DNA of 46,638 nucleotides from Rhodocyclaceae bacterium (GTDB taxonomy: Bacteria > Pseudomonadota > Gammaproteobacteria > Burkholderiales > Rhodocyclaceae): the NCBI GenBank assembly GCA_020445805.1, contig JAGRFX010000009.1:1-46638 (forward strand), in the 5' to 3' direction. Each line of letters starts with the position of its first letter. The first letter of the stretch is position 1. Below are positions 38,229 through 46,638 of this stretch, one piece after another. Both the position numbers and the translations under genes were made by a program. The notes under the pieces were generated by a model. It was not told where the DNA came from, searched no databases, and saw only the letters and a list, made by a program, of their open reading frames with translations.

Positions 38229-38232
38229 CCGG

Positions 38233-39330
38233 TCAGCCCTCCTCTGGGTTCATGATCGCGTGATCCTCATCACGCATCCCCTGGGTCAGCTCGACGATCG
38301 CATCGAACTGTTCCAGGAAGCGGTCCACGACCGCTGGATCGAAATGCTTTCCCCGACCATCGCGGATCAGCGCGCACGCGTCCTCGAATGACCAGGGGCG
38401 CTTGTAAGGACGCGTCGAGGTCAAGGCATCGAACACGTCGGCAACCGCCACGATCCGCCCCGACAGGGGGATCGCCTCGCCCGCAAGGCCGCGCGGATAG
38501 CCACTGCCATCCCACTTCTCGTGGTGGGACAGGGCAATCTCGCTGGCCATCACCAGCAGGTCCGAGTCATCGCCCGACAACAGCTCGGCGCCGATCGCCG
38601 GGTGGGTCTTGATGACCTCGAACTCCTCCGGGGTCAGCCGGCCGGGTTTCTGCAGGATCCGGTCCGGGATGCCGATCTTGCCCACGTCATGCATGGGGCT
38701 GGCCTCGAGCATCAGCGCGCAGGCCGCCTCCGACCAGCCCAGGGCCGCCGCCAGCATGCGGCTGACGATGCTCATCCGGGCGATATGGTTGCCGGTCTCG
38801 TTGTCCCGGTATTCCGCGGCCCGACCCAGGCGGCGCACCACCTGCAGCCGGGTCTCGCGCAGCTCGGCGGTGCGCCGGTCCACCAGGGCCTCGAGGGCGC
38901 TCTGCTGGTCGTGCATGAAGAGGTGCGCCTGGTGGGCGTCGAGCAGGTTGCGCACCCGCGCCTGCAGCTCGGCCAGGTCGAACGGCTTGGTCAGGTAGTC
39001 CCTGGCGCCGGACGTCAGCGCGCGCAGTTTGTACTCCCGGGCCACCTGGGCGGTGAGCACGATGATCGGCGGCAGCAGCGGATCGCCCAGGGCCCCCAGC
39101 TGCTCCATCACGGCAAATCCGTCCAGGTGCGGCATGTTGAGGTCGAGCAGGATCAGGTGCGGCCGCCGGCTGAGGTATTCCGGCAGCACCTGCCTCGGGT
39201 CGGACAGCAGGCGCAGATCCCGGTACTTCGACATCGCCAGCATGCGATCCAGCAGCTTGAGGTTGGCCGGCTCGTCATCGACGATGAGGATCGACGCGTT
39301 GTCGCCGTCGAGGCGCCACGAATCGCTCAT
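38233..39330 (-). CDS. REC-HD-GYP response regulator (c-di-GMP phosphodiesterase)
   Basis: A 365-residue response regulator. The receiver (about 13-130) has VDDE, phospho-acceptor Asp63 ([11 protein letters not shown]), Thr93 and Lys115 (YLTKPFD). A helical linker leads to an HD-GYP domain (about 165-355) with the metal ligands in [16 protein letters not shown] (His214/Asp215), [11 protein letters not shown] (His269-270, GYP 277-279) and ADVFDALTS. All catalytic residues are kept, so it should hydrolyse cyclic di-GMP to pGpG or GMP. It is the second gene of a minus-strand operon after the hybrid kinase at 39404-41221 and before the PhnD-like gene. Confidence 0.95.
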   Translation of the reverse strand: MSDSWRLDGDNASILIVDDEPANLKLLDRMLAMSKYRDLRLLSDPRQVLPEYLSRRPHLILLDLNMPHLDGFAVMEQLGALGDPLLPPIIVLTAQVAREYKLRALTSGARDYLTKPFDLAELQARVRNLLDAHQAHLFMHDQQSALEALVDRRTAELRETRLQVVRRLGRAAEYRDNETGNHIARMSIVSRMLAAALGWSEAACALMLEASPMHDVGKIGIPDRILQKPGRLTPEEFEVIKTHPAIGAELLSGDDSDLLVMASEIALSHHEKWDGSGYPRGLAGEAIPLSGRIVAVADVFDALTSTRPYKRPWSFEDACALIRDGRGKHFDPAVVDRFLEQFDAIVELTQGMRDEDHAIMNPEEG

Positions 39331-39403
39331 GAGGGCATTCCCTTTCTGGCCGTCCGGAGCGGGCGGGGCCTGTTGCCAGGTTCCCGGCCGGCGAGGACAC
39401 CGG

Positions 39404-41221
39404 TCATTTCAACCCGTCCGCCAGGGCGAGCAGGTCCGCTACGTTGATGGGCTTGGTGAGGTAGTCATTGAAGCCGGCCCGCTTGCCACGCTCGATGTCG
39501 CCCGGCATCGCGCTGGCGGTCAGGGCCACCACCGGAATGGGGGCCAGCTCTGGATCGGCCCGCAAACGTTTCAGCACTTCGTAGCCGTCCATGCCGGGGA
39601 GGTTGATGTCGAGCAGGATCAGCTCCGGCACCCGCAGCTTGGCCAGTTCCAGGCCGAGCCCCGGCTCGTGGGCCGAGATCAGCTCGATGTGGCTGCGCAT
39701 CTCGAAGATCCGCTCGACCAGGCGCAGGTTGATCGGATTGTCCTCGATGTAGAGCACCGTATGCAGGCCCTCGGCGGGCGCCGCCTCGGCCGGCTTGCTG
39801 CCCGCCACCGCCGCCGGCGCAACCTCCACGACACGGTCGTCGGTGGGCAGATCGATCCAGAAGGTGCTGCCCTCGCCCACCCGGCTGTCCACGCCGACGC
39901 TGCCACCCATCAGCTCGCACAGGGTGCTGACGATGCACAGGCCGATGCCGGTGCCCTCCACCTCGCTGTGCTCGGCACCCAGCCGGTTGAAGGGCTCGAA
40001 CAGCTGTCCGAGCTTGGCTTCGGGAATGCCCGGTCCGGTGTCGGTCACCGAAATGCGCACCCGGCCGTCGCCGGCACCCGCCATCGACACCGCCACGCTG
40101 CCGGCCGGCCGGTTGTACTTGATGGCATTGGACATCAGGTTCAGCAGCGCCTGCTTGAGCCGCACCCGGTCGGCCCGAAGCAGGACGTCCCCGGTAGCCT
40201 CCAGGGCCAGCTGGATGTGGCTGCGCTCGGCGATGGGCGACATCAGGTCCCGGCACTCCACCAGCAGGGGCTGGAGGGCCACCGGCTCGATCGACAGATG
40301 GATCCGCCCCGACTCGATGCGGGTGAGATCCAGGATGTCGTCGAGCAGGCTCAGCAGGTGCTGTCCGGCGCGGGAGATCTCGCCCACCCAGTCGAGCTGG
40401 TCCTCGCCCAGGGAGGGGTCGAGCTCGAGCAGCTGGACGAAGCCCAGGATGGCATTCATCGGCGTGCGCAGCTCGTGGCTCATCCGCGACAGGAAGTCCG
40501 ACTTGGCGGCGTTCGCCTCCTTGGCCTCGCGCTCGAGCGCCTTGACGGCCGTGATGTCGGTGCGGATCGAGACGTAGCGGGTCGGGGTCACACCATTGCC
40601 GCGGAAGGGCACGATGGTCGCCGACACCCAGTAGAGCGTTCCATCCTTGCGGCGGTTGCAGATCTCGCCGCGCCAGATCTGGCCGCTGGCGATGGTGTCC
40701 CACAGGGCCTTGAAGAAGGCCTGCGAGTGCTCGCCCGAGCGGACGATGCGGTGATTGCGGCCGATCAGCTCTTCCCGGGAATAACCACTGATCTCCACGA
40801 AACGGTCGTTGACGTGGACGATGTGGCCGCGCTCGTCGCCCACGCTCACGATCGCGTGCTCGTCGAGGGCGCGCAGCAACTGCGCCTCGGTCGAGCCGTC
40901 GGCGAATGCTGGGCCGGCGCTTCCTACCGGGGCGGGCGCAGTCGATTCCGGCAAGCTGGCACCCGCATCTCTCAGGACGCAGCGCAGACCGGAGACCAGC
41001 AACTGGCGCTCGTCGGCGTCCAGCTCGCCCAGCGCCTGTGCGGTGTGCAGGGCCTGTTCCAGCACGGCACAGCGCAGCTGCGCGGTGGGCGCGAGATGGG
41101 GCTCGCTGGCGAGACTGCCCAGGCGGTACTGGAGATCCGCATGCTCGGTGGACCAGCGGTCGCGGCAGGCAAGCCAGTCCAGATCCTGGACCAGGCGGTC
41201 GAGAATGTGTCGTGTCGTCAT
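39404..41221 (-). CDS. cytoplasmic PAS hybrid histidine kinase with receiver
   Basis: A 605-residue kinase without membrane segments. The N-terminal ~110 residues are helical and unrecognised. A PAS domain (about 118-235) contains the [15 protein letters not shown] motif of flavin- or heme-type PAS sensors. HisKA follows with [16 protein letters not shown] (His about 257), then HATPase_c with [20 protein letters not shown] and [18 protein letters not shown] in parts, then a C-terminal receiver (about 490-605) with [27 protein letters not shown] and YLTKPIN. It begins the four-gene minus-strand signalling operon; 73 bases separate it from the REC-HD-GYP gene, its probable target. Confidence 0.92.
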   Translation of the reverse strand: MTTRHILDRLVQDLDWLACRDRWSTEHADLQYRLGSLASEPHLAPTAQLRCAVLEQALHTAQALGELDADERQLLVSGLRCVLRDAGASLPESTAPAPVGSAGPAFADGSTEAQLLRALDEHAIVSVGDERGHIVHVNDRFVEISGYSREELIGRNHRIVRSGEHSQAFFKALWDTIASGQIWRGEICNRRKDGTLYWVSATIVPFRGNGVTPTRYVSIRTDITAVKALEREAKEANAAKSDFLSRMSHELRTPMNAILGFVQLLELDPSLGEDQLDWVGEISRAGQHLLSLLDDILDLTRIESGRIHLSIEPVALQPLLVECRDLMSPIAERSHIQLALEATGDVLLRADRVRLKQALLNLMSNAIKYNRPAGSVAVSMAGAGDGRVRISVTDTGPGIPEAKLGQLFEPFNRLGAEHSEVEGTGIGLCIVSTLCELMGGSVGVDSRVGEGSTFWIDLPTDDRVVEVAPAAVAGSKPAEAAPAEGLHTVLYIEDNPINLRLVERIFEMRSHIELISAHEPGLGLELAKLRVPELILLDINLPGMDGYEVLKRLRADPELAPIPVVALTASAMPGDIERGKRAGFNDYLTKPINVADLLALADGLK

Positions 41222-41435
41222 TGCATCGTGGCAGCCCGGGGACCACCCATGGGTTCGCGGCGGGCAAAGACCGCCCAGCTAATTACGGACTTGGCAACGC
41301 TGGCTTGATACCAAAGTTTGCAATGGATGCCTTCGCCGGCCATGACTACGCCGCCAATACGGGCATGTCCGACACGTGCTCGACCAAAACTCGCTCGGCG
41401 ATACGGTCCCGAACGCCTCCAGCGCGATCGTCGAG

Positions 41436-42974
41436 CTATGGCCGATGACCCACGCCATCGCCCGACCGGACGTCATCATCGGCACCGCCCAGGTAGCGCT
41501 CGCCCAGGTGTCGGCGGAAGGCCTCGGCATCGAGCCGCCTGCCCGTCCCGCGCTGCAGCAGCTCGGGCGTCTCCCAGCGACTGGCCTGGGACCAGACCCG
41601 GGATTCCAGCCAGTCGAAGATCGGCACCAGATCGCCCGATGCGATGCGGTCCTCGATCGGACCGAGGTCGCGGCGCAGGGCGGCGAACCACTGGGCCGCG
41701 TAAACCGCACCCAGCGTGTAGCTCGGAAAATAGCCGAAGGCGCCCTTGCTCCAGTGGATGTCCTGGAGACAGCCATCGCGGTAGTTGCCGCGGGTATCGA
41801 GATCCAGCAGTTCCGCCATCCCCTCGTCCCACGCCGCGGGCAGGTCGTCGGCCTCGAGGGTGCCGCTGATCAGGGCACGTTCGAGGCGGAAGCGCAGCAC
41901 GATATGCAGTGGGTAGCTCAATTCGTCGGCGGCGACGCGGATCAGTCCCGGCTCGGCCCAGGTCAGGCGCCGGAGCACGGCCTCGGATTCAAACTCGGGC
42001 CGCGGGCCGAGGTGCTGGGCAAGCAGGGGCGCCAGCCGGGACGCAAAGGCCGCGCTGCGGGCGATCTGCATTTCAAAGGACAGGCTCTGGCTCTCGTGGA
42101 TGCCGAACGAGCGGGCCCGGCCAACCGGCCGTCCCAGCCACGCCCGCGGCAATCCCTGCGCATAGCGTGCGTGACCAAGCTCATGGATGGTGCTGTTCAG
42201 GCTGTCGAACGGGTCATGGGGGTTGTAGCGGGTGGTGATGCGGACGTCCTCGGCCACGCCGCCCGTGAACGGGTGGGCGCTGCTGTCCAGGCGGCCGCGC
42301 TGGCGGTCGAAGCCGAAGACGTCCATCAGCGCTTCCGATAGCGCCCGCTGGGCGGCGATCGGAAAGCCGCCCGGGAGGGCGGGCGGCCGCTGCGTGCCCT
42401 GGCGCACCCGGGCGGCGGCCAGCATGGACGGCAACCAGCCGCAGATCGAGTCGAACAGGCCGGTCAGCGTTGCAGCGTCCATGCCCGGCTCGAAGCGGTC
42501 CACCAGGGCGTCGTAGGGATCGAGCCCCCTGGCCTCGCCCAGCCGCGCCGCCTCCTCGCGGGCCAGCCGGAGCACCTCGCGGAACGGCCCCAGAAAGCCG
42601 GCCCAGTCGTTTCGGGCACGCTGCTCGCGCCACGCGAACTCGCAGCGCGCCGTCGCCAGCACCCTGGCCTCCGCCAGCACCGGCGGCACGCTCGACGCGT
42701 CGTGCCAGTCGCGCCACATCTCGCGTACGTCCGCCTGGGCGAGGTCATCCAGGGGCTCCTGCTCGGCGGCCTTCAGGGCCGACATCAGCCGCGGATCGCT
42801 CCGATGACCCTGTATCAGGCCCTGCAGTTCGGCCTCGGCGGCCGCACGGGCCGCAACGCCGCCCGGCGGCATCGTCGTGGCCCGGTCCCAGGCCAGCATC
42901 GCTTCGAGGTGCTGGAGGTGATAGATGCGCTGATGGCGCTGGCACAGGTCGTCGTAGGCGGGGGTGGCACTCAC
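41436..42974 (-). CDS. M32 family carboxypeptidase (carboxypeptidase Taq type)
   Basis: A 512-residue cytoplasmic zinc carboxypeptidase that removes C-terminal residues with broad specificity. The M32 zinc motif HELGH (His264, Glu265, His268) and the third ligand in HESQS (Glu294) are present. So are the family blocks HPFTGGVAEDVRITTRYN in parts, ARSFGIHESQSLSFE and DIHWSKGAFGYFPSYTLGAVYAAQ in parts. Length matches the family. The start is ATG 42974, with GGAGC a few bases upstream. It is divergent from htpX, across a 407-base gap. Confidence 0.95.
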   Translation of the reverse strand: MSATPAYDDLCQRHQRIYHLQHLEAMLAWDRATTMPPGGVAARAAAEAELQGLIQGHRSDPRLMSALKAAEQEPLDDLAQADVREMWRDWHDASSVPPVLAEARVLATARCEFAWREQRARNDWAGFLGPFREVLRLAREEAARLGEARGLDPYDALVDRFEPGMDAATLTGLFDSICGWLPSMLAAARVRQGTQRPPALPGGFPIAAQRALSEALMDVFGFDRQRGRLDSSAHPFTGGVAEDVRITTRYNPHDPFDSLNSTIHELGHARYAQGLPRAWLGRPVGRARSFGIHESQSLSFEMQIARSAAFASRLAPLLAQHLGPRPEFESEAVLRRLTWAEPGLIRVAADELSYPLHIVLRFRLERALISGTLEADDLPAAWDEGMAELLDLDTRGNYRDGCLQDIHWSKGAFGYFPSYTLGAVYAAQWFAALRRDLGPIEDRIASGDLVPIFDWLESRVWSQASRWETPELLQRGTGRRLDAEAFRRHLGERYLGGADDDVRSGDGVGHRP

Positions 42975-43381
42975 GGCCGGCTCCTTTCAGCCGCCACGGC
43001 AGGCAATGCCGAGGCAGATCGGTGGCATCCAGTGTGAGCCCTTGCGGCCTGCTCGGCCAGTCCCCGTGCCGTGCAGGCCGCTGCAGGGCGAGACCTTGGT
43101 GCCCCCCCGCCCGGCACGCCTAGGCGGGACCGGCCAGGCACCCCGTTTATCAATTTTTACCGAACAATCAATATCTGTTTATCTGCTTTTAATTTGCAAG
43201 TGAGCCCCTACTCTGGAGGCTGTGCAGCCCCTTCGCGTGCGTCCTCAGATCCCATGACCGAGGCCCCGACTCATGCGCTCCACGAATGGCACGCGCGGAG
43301 ACGCGATCGCCGCAAGGGGCTGTGTCCGGGCTGACGCGCCATGGCGCCGCCCTACCCACACTTGAAGACAAGGACTCAAGC
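42975..43381. other. 407-base divergent intergenic region with an AT-rich island
   Basis: Non-coding region between the M32 peptidase (minus) and htpX (plus). About 43148-43197 is strongly AT-rich in a GC-rich setting, with runs such as CAATTTTTAC and CTTTTAATTTGC, and probably holds the htpX promoter. TTTACC (43156-43161) with a TTATCT-like -10 is only a weak match. A 26-codon frame (ATG 43254) has no ribosome binding site and is not called. No repeat, tRNA or clear operator was found. Confidence 0.5.
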
Positions 43382-44260
43382 ATGAAGCGCGTTTTCCTGT
43401 TCCTCGCCACCAACCTGGCCATCGTTCTGGTGCTGTCGGTGACGATGCGCGTGCTCGGGGTCGAGCCCTATCTCACCGCCAATGGGCTCAACCTCGGCTC
43501 ACTGCTGATCTTCGCCGCCGTGATGGGCTTCGGCGGATCGCTGATCTCGCTGGTGATCTCCAAATGGTCGGCCAAGCGGATGATGGGCGTTCGCGTGATC
43601 GACGCCCCGGCGAACGAGATCGAAGCCTGGCTGCTCGACACGGTGGGCCGCCACGCCCGCCAGGCGGGTATCGGCATGCCCGAGGTCGGGGTCTTCGAGA
43701 CGCCCGCGCCCAATGCCTTCGCCACCGGCATGAGCCGCAACAACGCCCTGGTCGCGGTCTCCACGGGCCTGCTGCAGCAGATGTCGCGCGATGAGGTCGA
43801 AGCCGTGATCGGCCATGAGGTCGCCCACGTGGCCAATGGCGACATGGTCACGCTGGCCCTGATCCAGGGCGTGGTCAATACCTTCGTGATGTTCCTCTCG
43901 CGGGTCGTCGGCCATCTCGTGGACAAGATCGTGTTCCGGACGGAGGAAGGGCATGGCCCCGCCTTCTTTGTCACCATGATCGTCTCGGAACTCGTGCTTG
44001 GCGTCCTCGCGACCATGATCGTGATGTGGTTCTCCCGCCAGCGCGAGTTTCGCGCCGACGCGGGCGGCGCCCGGCTGGCCGGTCGCGGCGCGATGATCTC
44101 CGCGCTGGAGCGACTCAAGGCCGCCCAGGAAGCCCCGCTGCCCGATCGCATGGCCGCCTTCGGCATTGCCGGGGGCCGCGGCTTCGGGCGGCTGCTGATG
44201 TCCCACCCTCCGCTCGACGAGCGCATCGCCGCGCTCCGCAACAACCGGACCTCGAGCTGA
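43382..44260 (+). CDS. htpX: membrane zinc metalloprotease HtpX
   Basis: A 292-residue inner-membrane M48 protease that degrades misfolded membrane proteins together with FtsH. Two N-terminal helices (about 5-24 and 38-60) precede the catalytic domain. The zinc site is HEVAH (145-149), with the third ligand in [14 protein letters not shown] (Glu about 220). Two more hydrophobic segments lie near 160-180 and 195-215. The C-terminus [16 protein letters not shown] is typical. ATG 43382 follows AAGGA at a normal distance. A hairpin terminator shared with the opposing tRNA lies about 100 bases after the stop. Confidence 0.96.
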   Translation: MKRVFLFLATNLAIVLVLSVTMRVLGVEPYLTANGLNLGSLLIFAAVMGFGGSLISLVISKWSAKRMMGVRVIDAPANEIEAWLLDTVGRHARQAGIGMPEVGVFETPAPNAFATGMSRNNALVAVSTGLLQQMSRDEVEAVIGHEVAHVANGDMVTLALIQGVVNTFVMFLSRVVGHLVDKIVFRTEEGHGPAFFVTMIVSELVLGVLATMIVMWFSRQREFRADAGGARLAGRGAMISALERLKAAQEAPLPDRMAAFGIAGGRGFGRLLMSHPPLDERIAALRNNRTSS

Positions 44261-44353
44261 GCGGTTCGCCACTGCCTGCCGGCAGCCGGGCCTGCCACGA
44301 GCCCGCGGCACCTGGAGACGGAAGCCGGCAGCGCCGCCACCGACGCACAAACG

Positions 44354-44379
44354 AAAAAAGCGGCCCGAAGGCCGCTTTT
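44354..44379. terminator. bidirectional terminator between htpX and tRNA-Ser
   Basis: GCGGCC (44360-44365), loop CGAA, GGCCGC (44370-44375), with six A before and four T after. Read on the minus strand it has a UUCG tetraloop and ends in TTTTTT, a strong terminator for the tRNA. Read on the plus strand it is a weaker terminator for htpX. Confidence 0.88.
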
Positions 44380-44391
44380 CTCTTGGTCTCT

Positions 44392-44481
<90 letters not shown>

Positions 44482-44561
44482 GCTTCGGCGATAAAACCGA
44501 AGCCGCGCATTATACAGTCGATCGGGCCCTTGTAAACCCGCTCGCTCCCCGGCACCGGCCC

Positions 44562-44924
44562 TCAGGCCGTCTTGTGCAGGCGGGGCAGAAGTTCGTCGTA
44601 GGCGCGAACGGCCTCGGCCGCGTACATCAGGCTGGGGCCACCGCCCATGTAGGTGCAGATGGCCAGGGTCTCCATCAGCTGCTCGCGGCTCACGCCGAGG
44701 CGGATCAGGGCCTTCACGTGGAAGCCGATGCAGGCATCACAGCGCGACGAAACGCCGATCGCCAGGGCGATCAGTTCCTTGTGCAGGGCGTCGATGCTGC
44801 CGGCCTTCATGGATGCCTTGGCGAGATCCGAGAACCCTTTCATGGTCTCGGGAACTTCCTTGCGCATGGCGTCGAGGCCTGCCGAGACATCGTTGGTGAT
44901 CTGGACGAAGGACTTGCCCGACAT
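44562..44924 (-). CDS. carboxymuconolactone decarboxylase family (AhpD-like) protein
   Basis: A 120-residue protein of the CMD/AhpD family. The AhpD-type redox motif CxxCxxxH is complete (CDACIGFH, Cys62, Cys65, His69), as is Glu50 in the preceding helix. These residues act in peroxidase-linked thiol chemistry rather than lactone decarboxylation. The C-terminal YMGGGPSLMYAAEAVRAYDE is typical. ATG 44924 was chosen because AGGAG lies seven bases upstream; an ATG at 44942 is in frame but precedes that site. A 16-base palindrome sits just upstream. Likely role: peroxide or thiol stress defence. Confidence 0.9.
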   Translation of the reverse strand: MSGKSFVQITNDVSAGLDAMRKEVPETMKGFSDLAKASMKAGSIDALHKELIALAIGVSSRCDACIGFHVKALIRLGVSREQLMETLAICTYMGGGPSLMYAAEAVRAYDELLPRLHKTA

Positions 44925-44940
44925 CGCACTGCTCCTATTC

Positions 44941-44956
44941 ATTAGACTTTTCTAAT
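44941..44956. promoter_or_regulatory. 16-base palindrome upstream of the AhpD-like gene
   Basis: ATTAGACTTTTCTAAT has two perfect 6-base arms (ATTAGA/TCTAAT) around CTTT. It starts 17 bases before the AhpD-like ATG, where it would overlap the promoter or transcription start, and lies about 70 bases before mltF on the other strand. The shape fits a dimeric repressor or activator site. Confidence 0.5.
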
Positions 44957-45026
44957 TTACCACATTTTGGTGACATATCGGCCGGGCTGCGGTATCACTT
45001 CGATCCCTCCCATTCGGGACTGCGAT

Positions 45027-46638
<1,612 letters not shown>

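Noticed and set aside
43254..43334. 26-codon frame in the htpX upstream region
   Set aside because: It has no ribosome binding site and no recognisable sequence; probably chance.

Overview
The window is about 46.6 kb of very GC-rich, gene-dense bacterial chromosome. There is no phage, insertion sequence, CRISPR array or rRNA. The gene set (HtpX, MltF, AroE, SerS, a YaiI-family protein, diheme cytochrome c, ethanolamine ammonia-lyase, a NifV-type homocitrate synthase behind a sigma-54 promoter, and many hybrid histidine kinases and c-di-GMP proteins) points to a free-living, flexible Pseudomonadota, probably gamma- or betaproteobacterial and probably diazotrophic. The taxon is inference; no marker gene fixes it.

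Layout. 1-12264 is a signalling block: a CHASE/multi-PAS kinase cut by the left edge (minus), a receiver protein with an uncharacterised C-terminal region (plus), a Cache/PAS hybrid kinase whose receiver is split off by a frameshift (minus), then a REC-GGDEF cyclase overlapping a 1266-residue Cache-HAMP-PAS-PAS-kinase-REC-Hpt protein (plus). 12364-15240 is a compact SAM hydrolase-eutB-eutC operon. 15429-19615 returns to signalling with a REC-DUF3369-degenerate GGDEF-EAL protein overlapping a sensor kinase. 19616-26454 is mixed: an SDR protein, a hemerythrin, a BON-MscS channel, a photolyase-like protein with rearranged domain order, an Ala/Lys-rich lipoprotein, a Cys-rich secreted protein and a NERD-like helicase. 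26572-29989 carries a YaiI protein, a LysR regulator, a DUF2254 membrane protein and an orphan CxxC protein.

30138-32426 is a tight four-gene operon: two DUF1538 membrane proteins, a PII-like protein and a two-CBS protein. It looks like a membrane transporter or channel with its own nucleotide-sensing regulators and is the best candidate for an undescribed system. Cytochrome c (minus), nifV (minus, sigma-54 promoter) and aroE (plus) follow. 35579-41221 is a four-gene minus-strand signalling operon: hybrid kinase, REC-HD-GYP, PhnD-like periplasmic binding protein and a membrane kinase. The right end has an M32 carboxypeptidase, htpX, tRNA-Ser(CGA), an AhpD-like protein, mltF and the 3' end of serS.

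Working picture: at least six histidine kinases, one complete GGDEF, one EAL and one HD-GYP protein lie within 41 kb. This suggests a local hub for c-di-GMP and phosphorelay control, with metabolic operons between the signalling blocks. All functions are read from motifs and domain order in the sequence; no database search was run.
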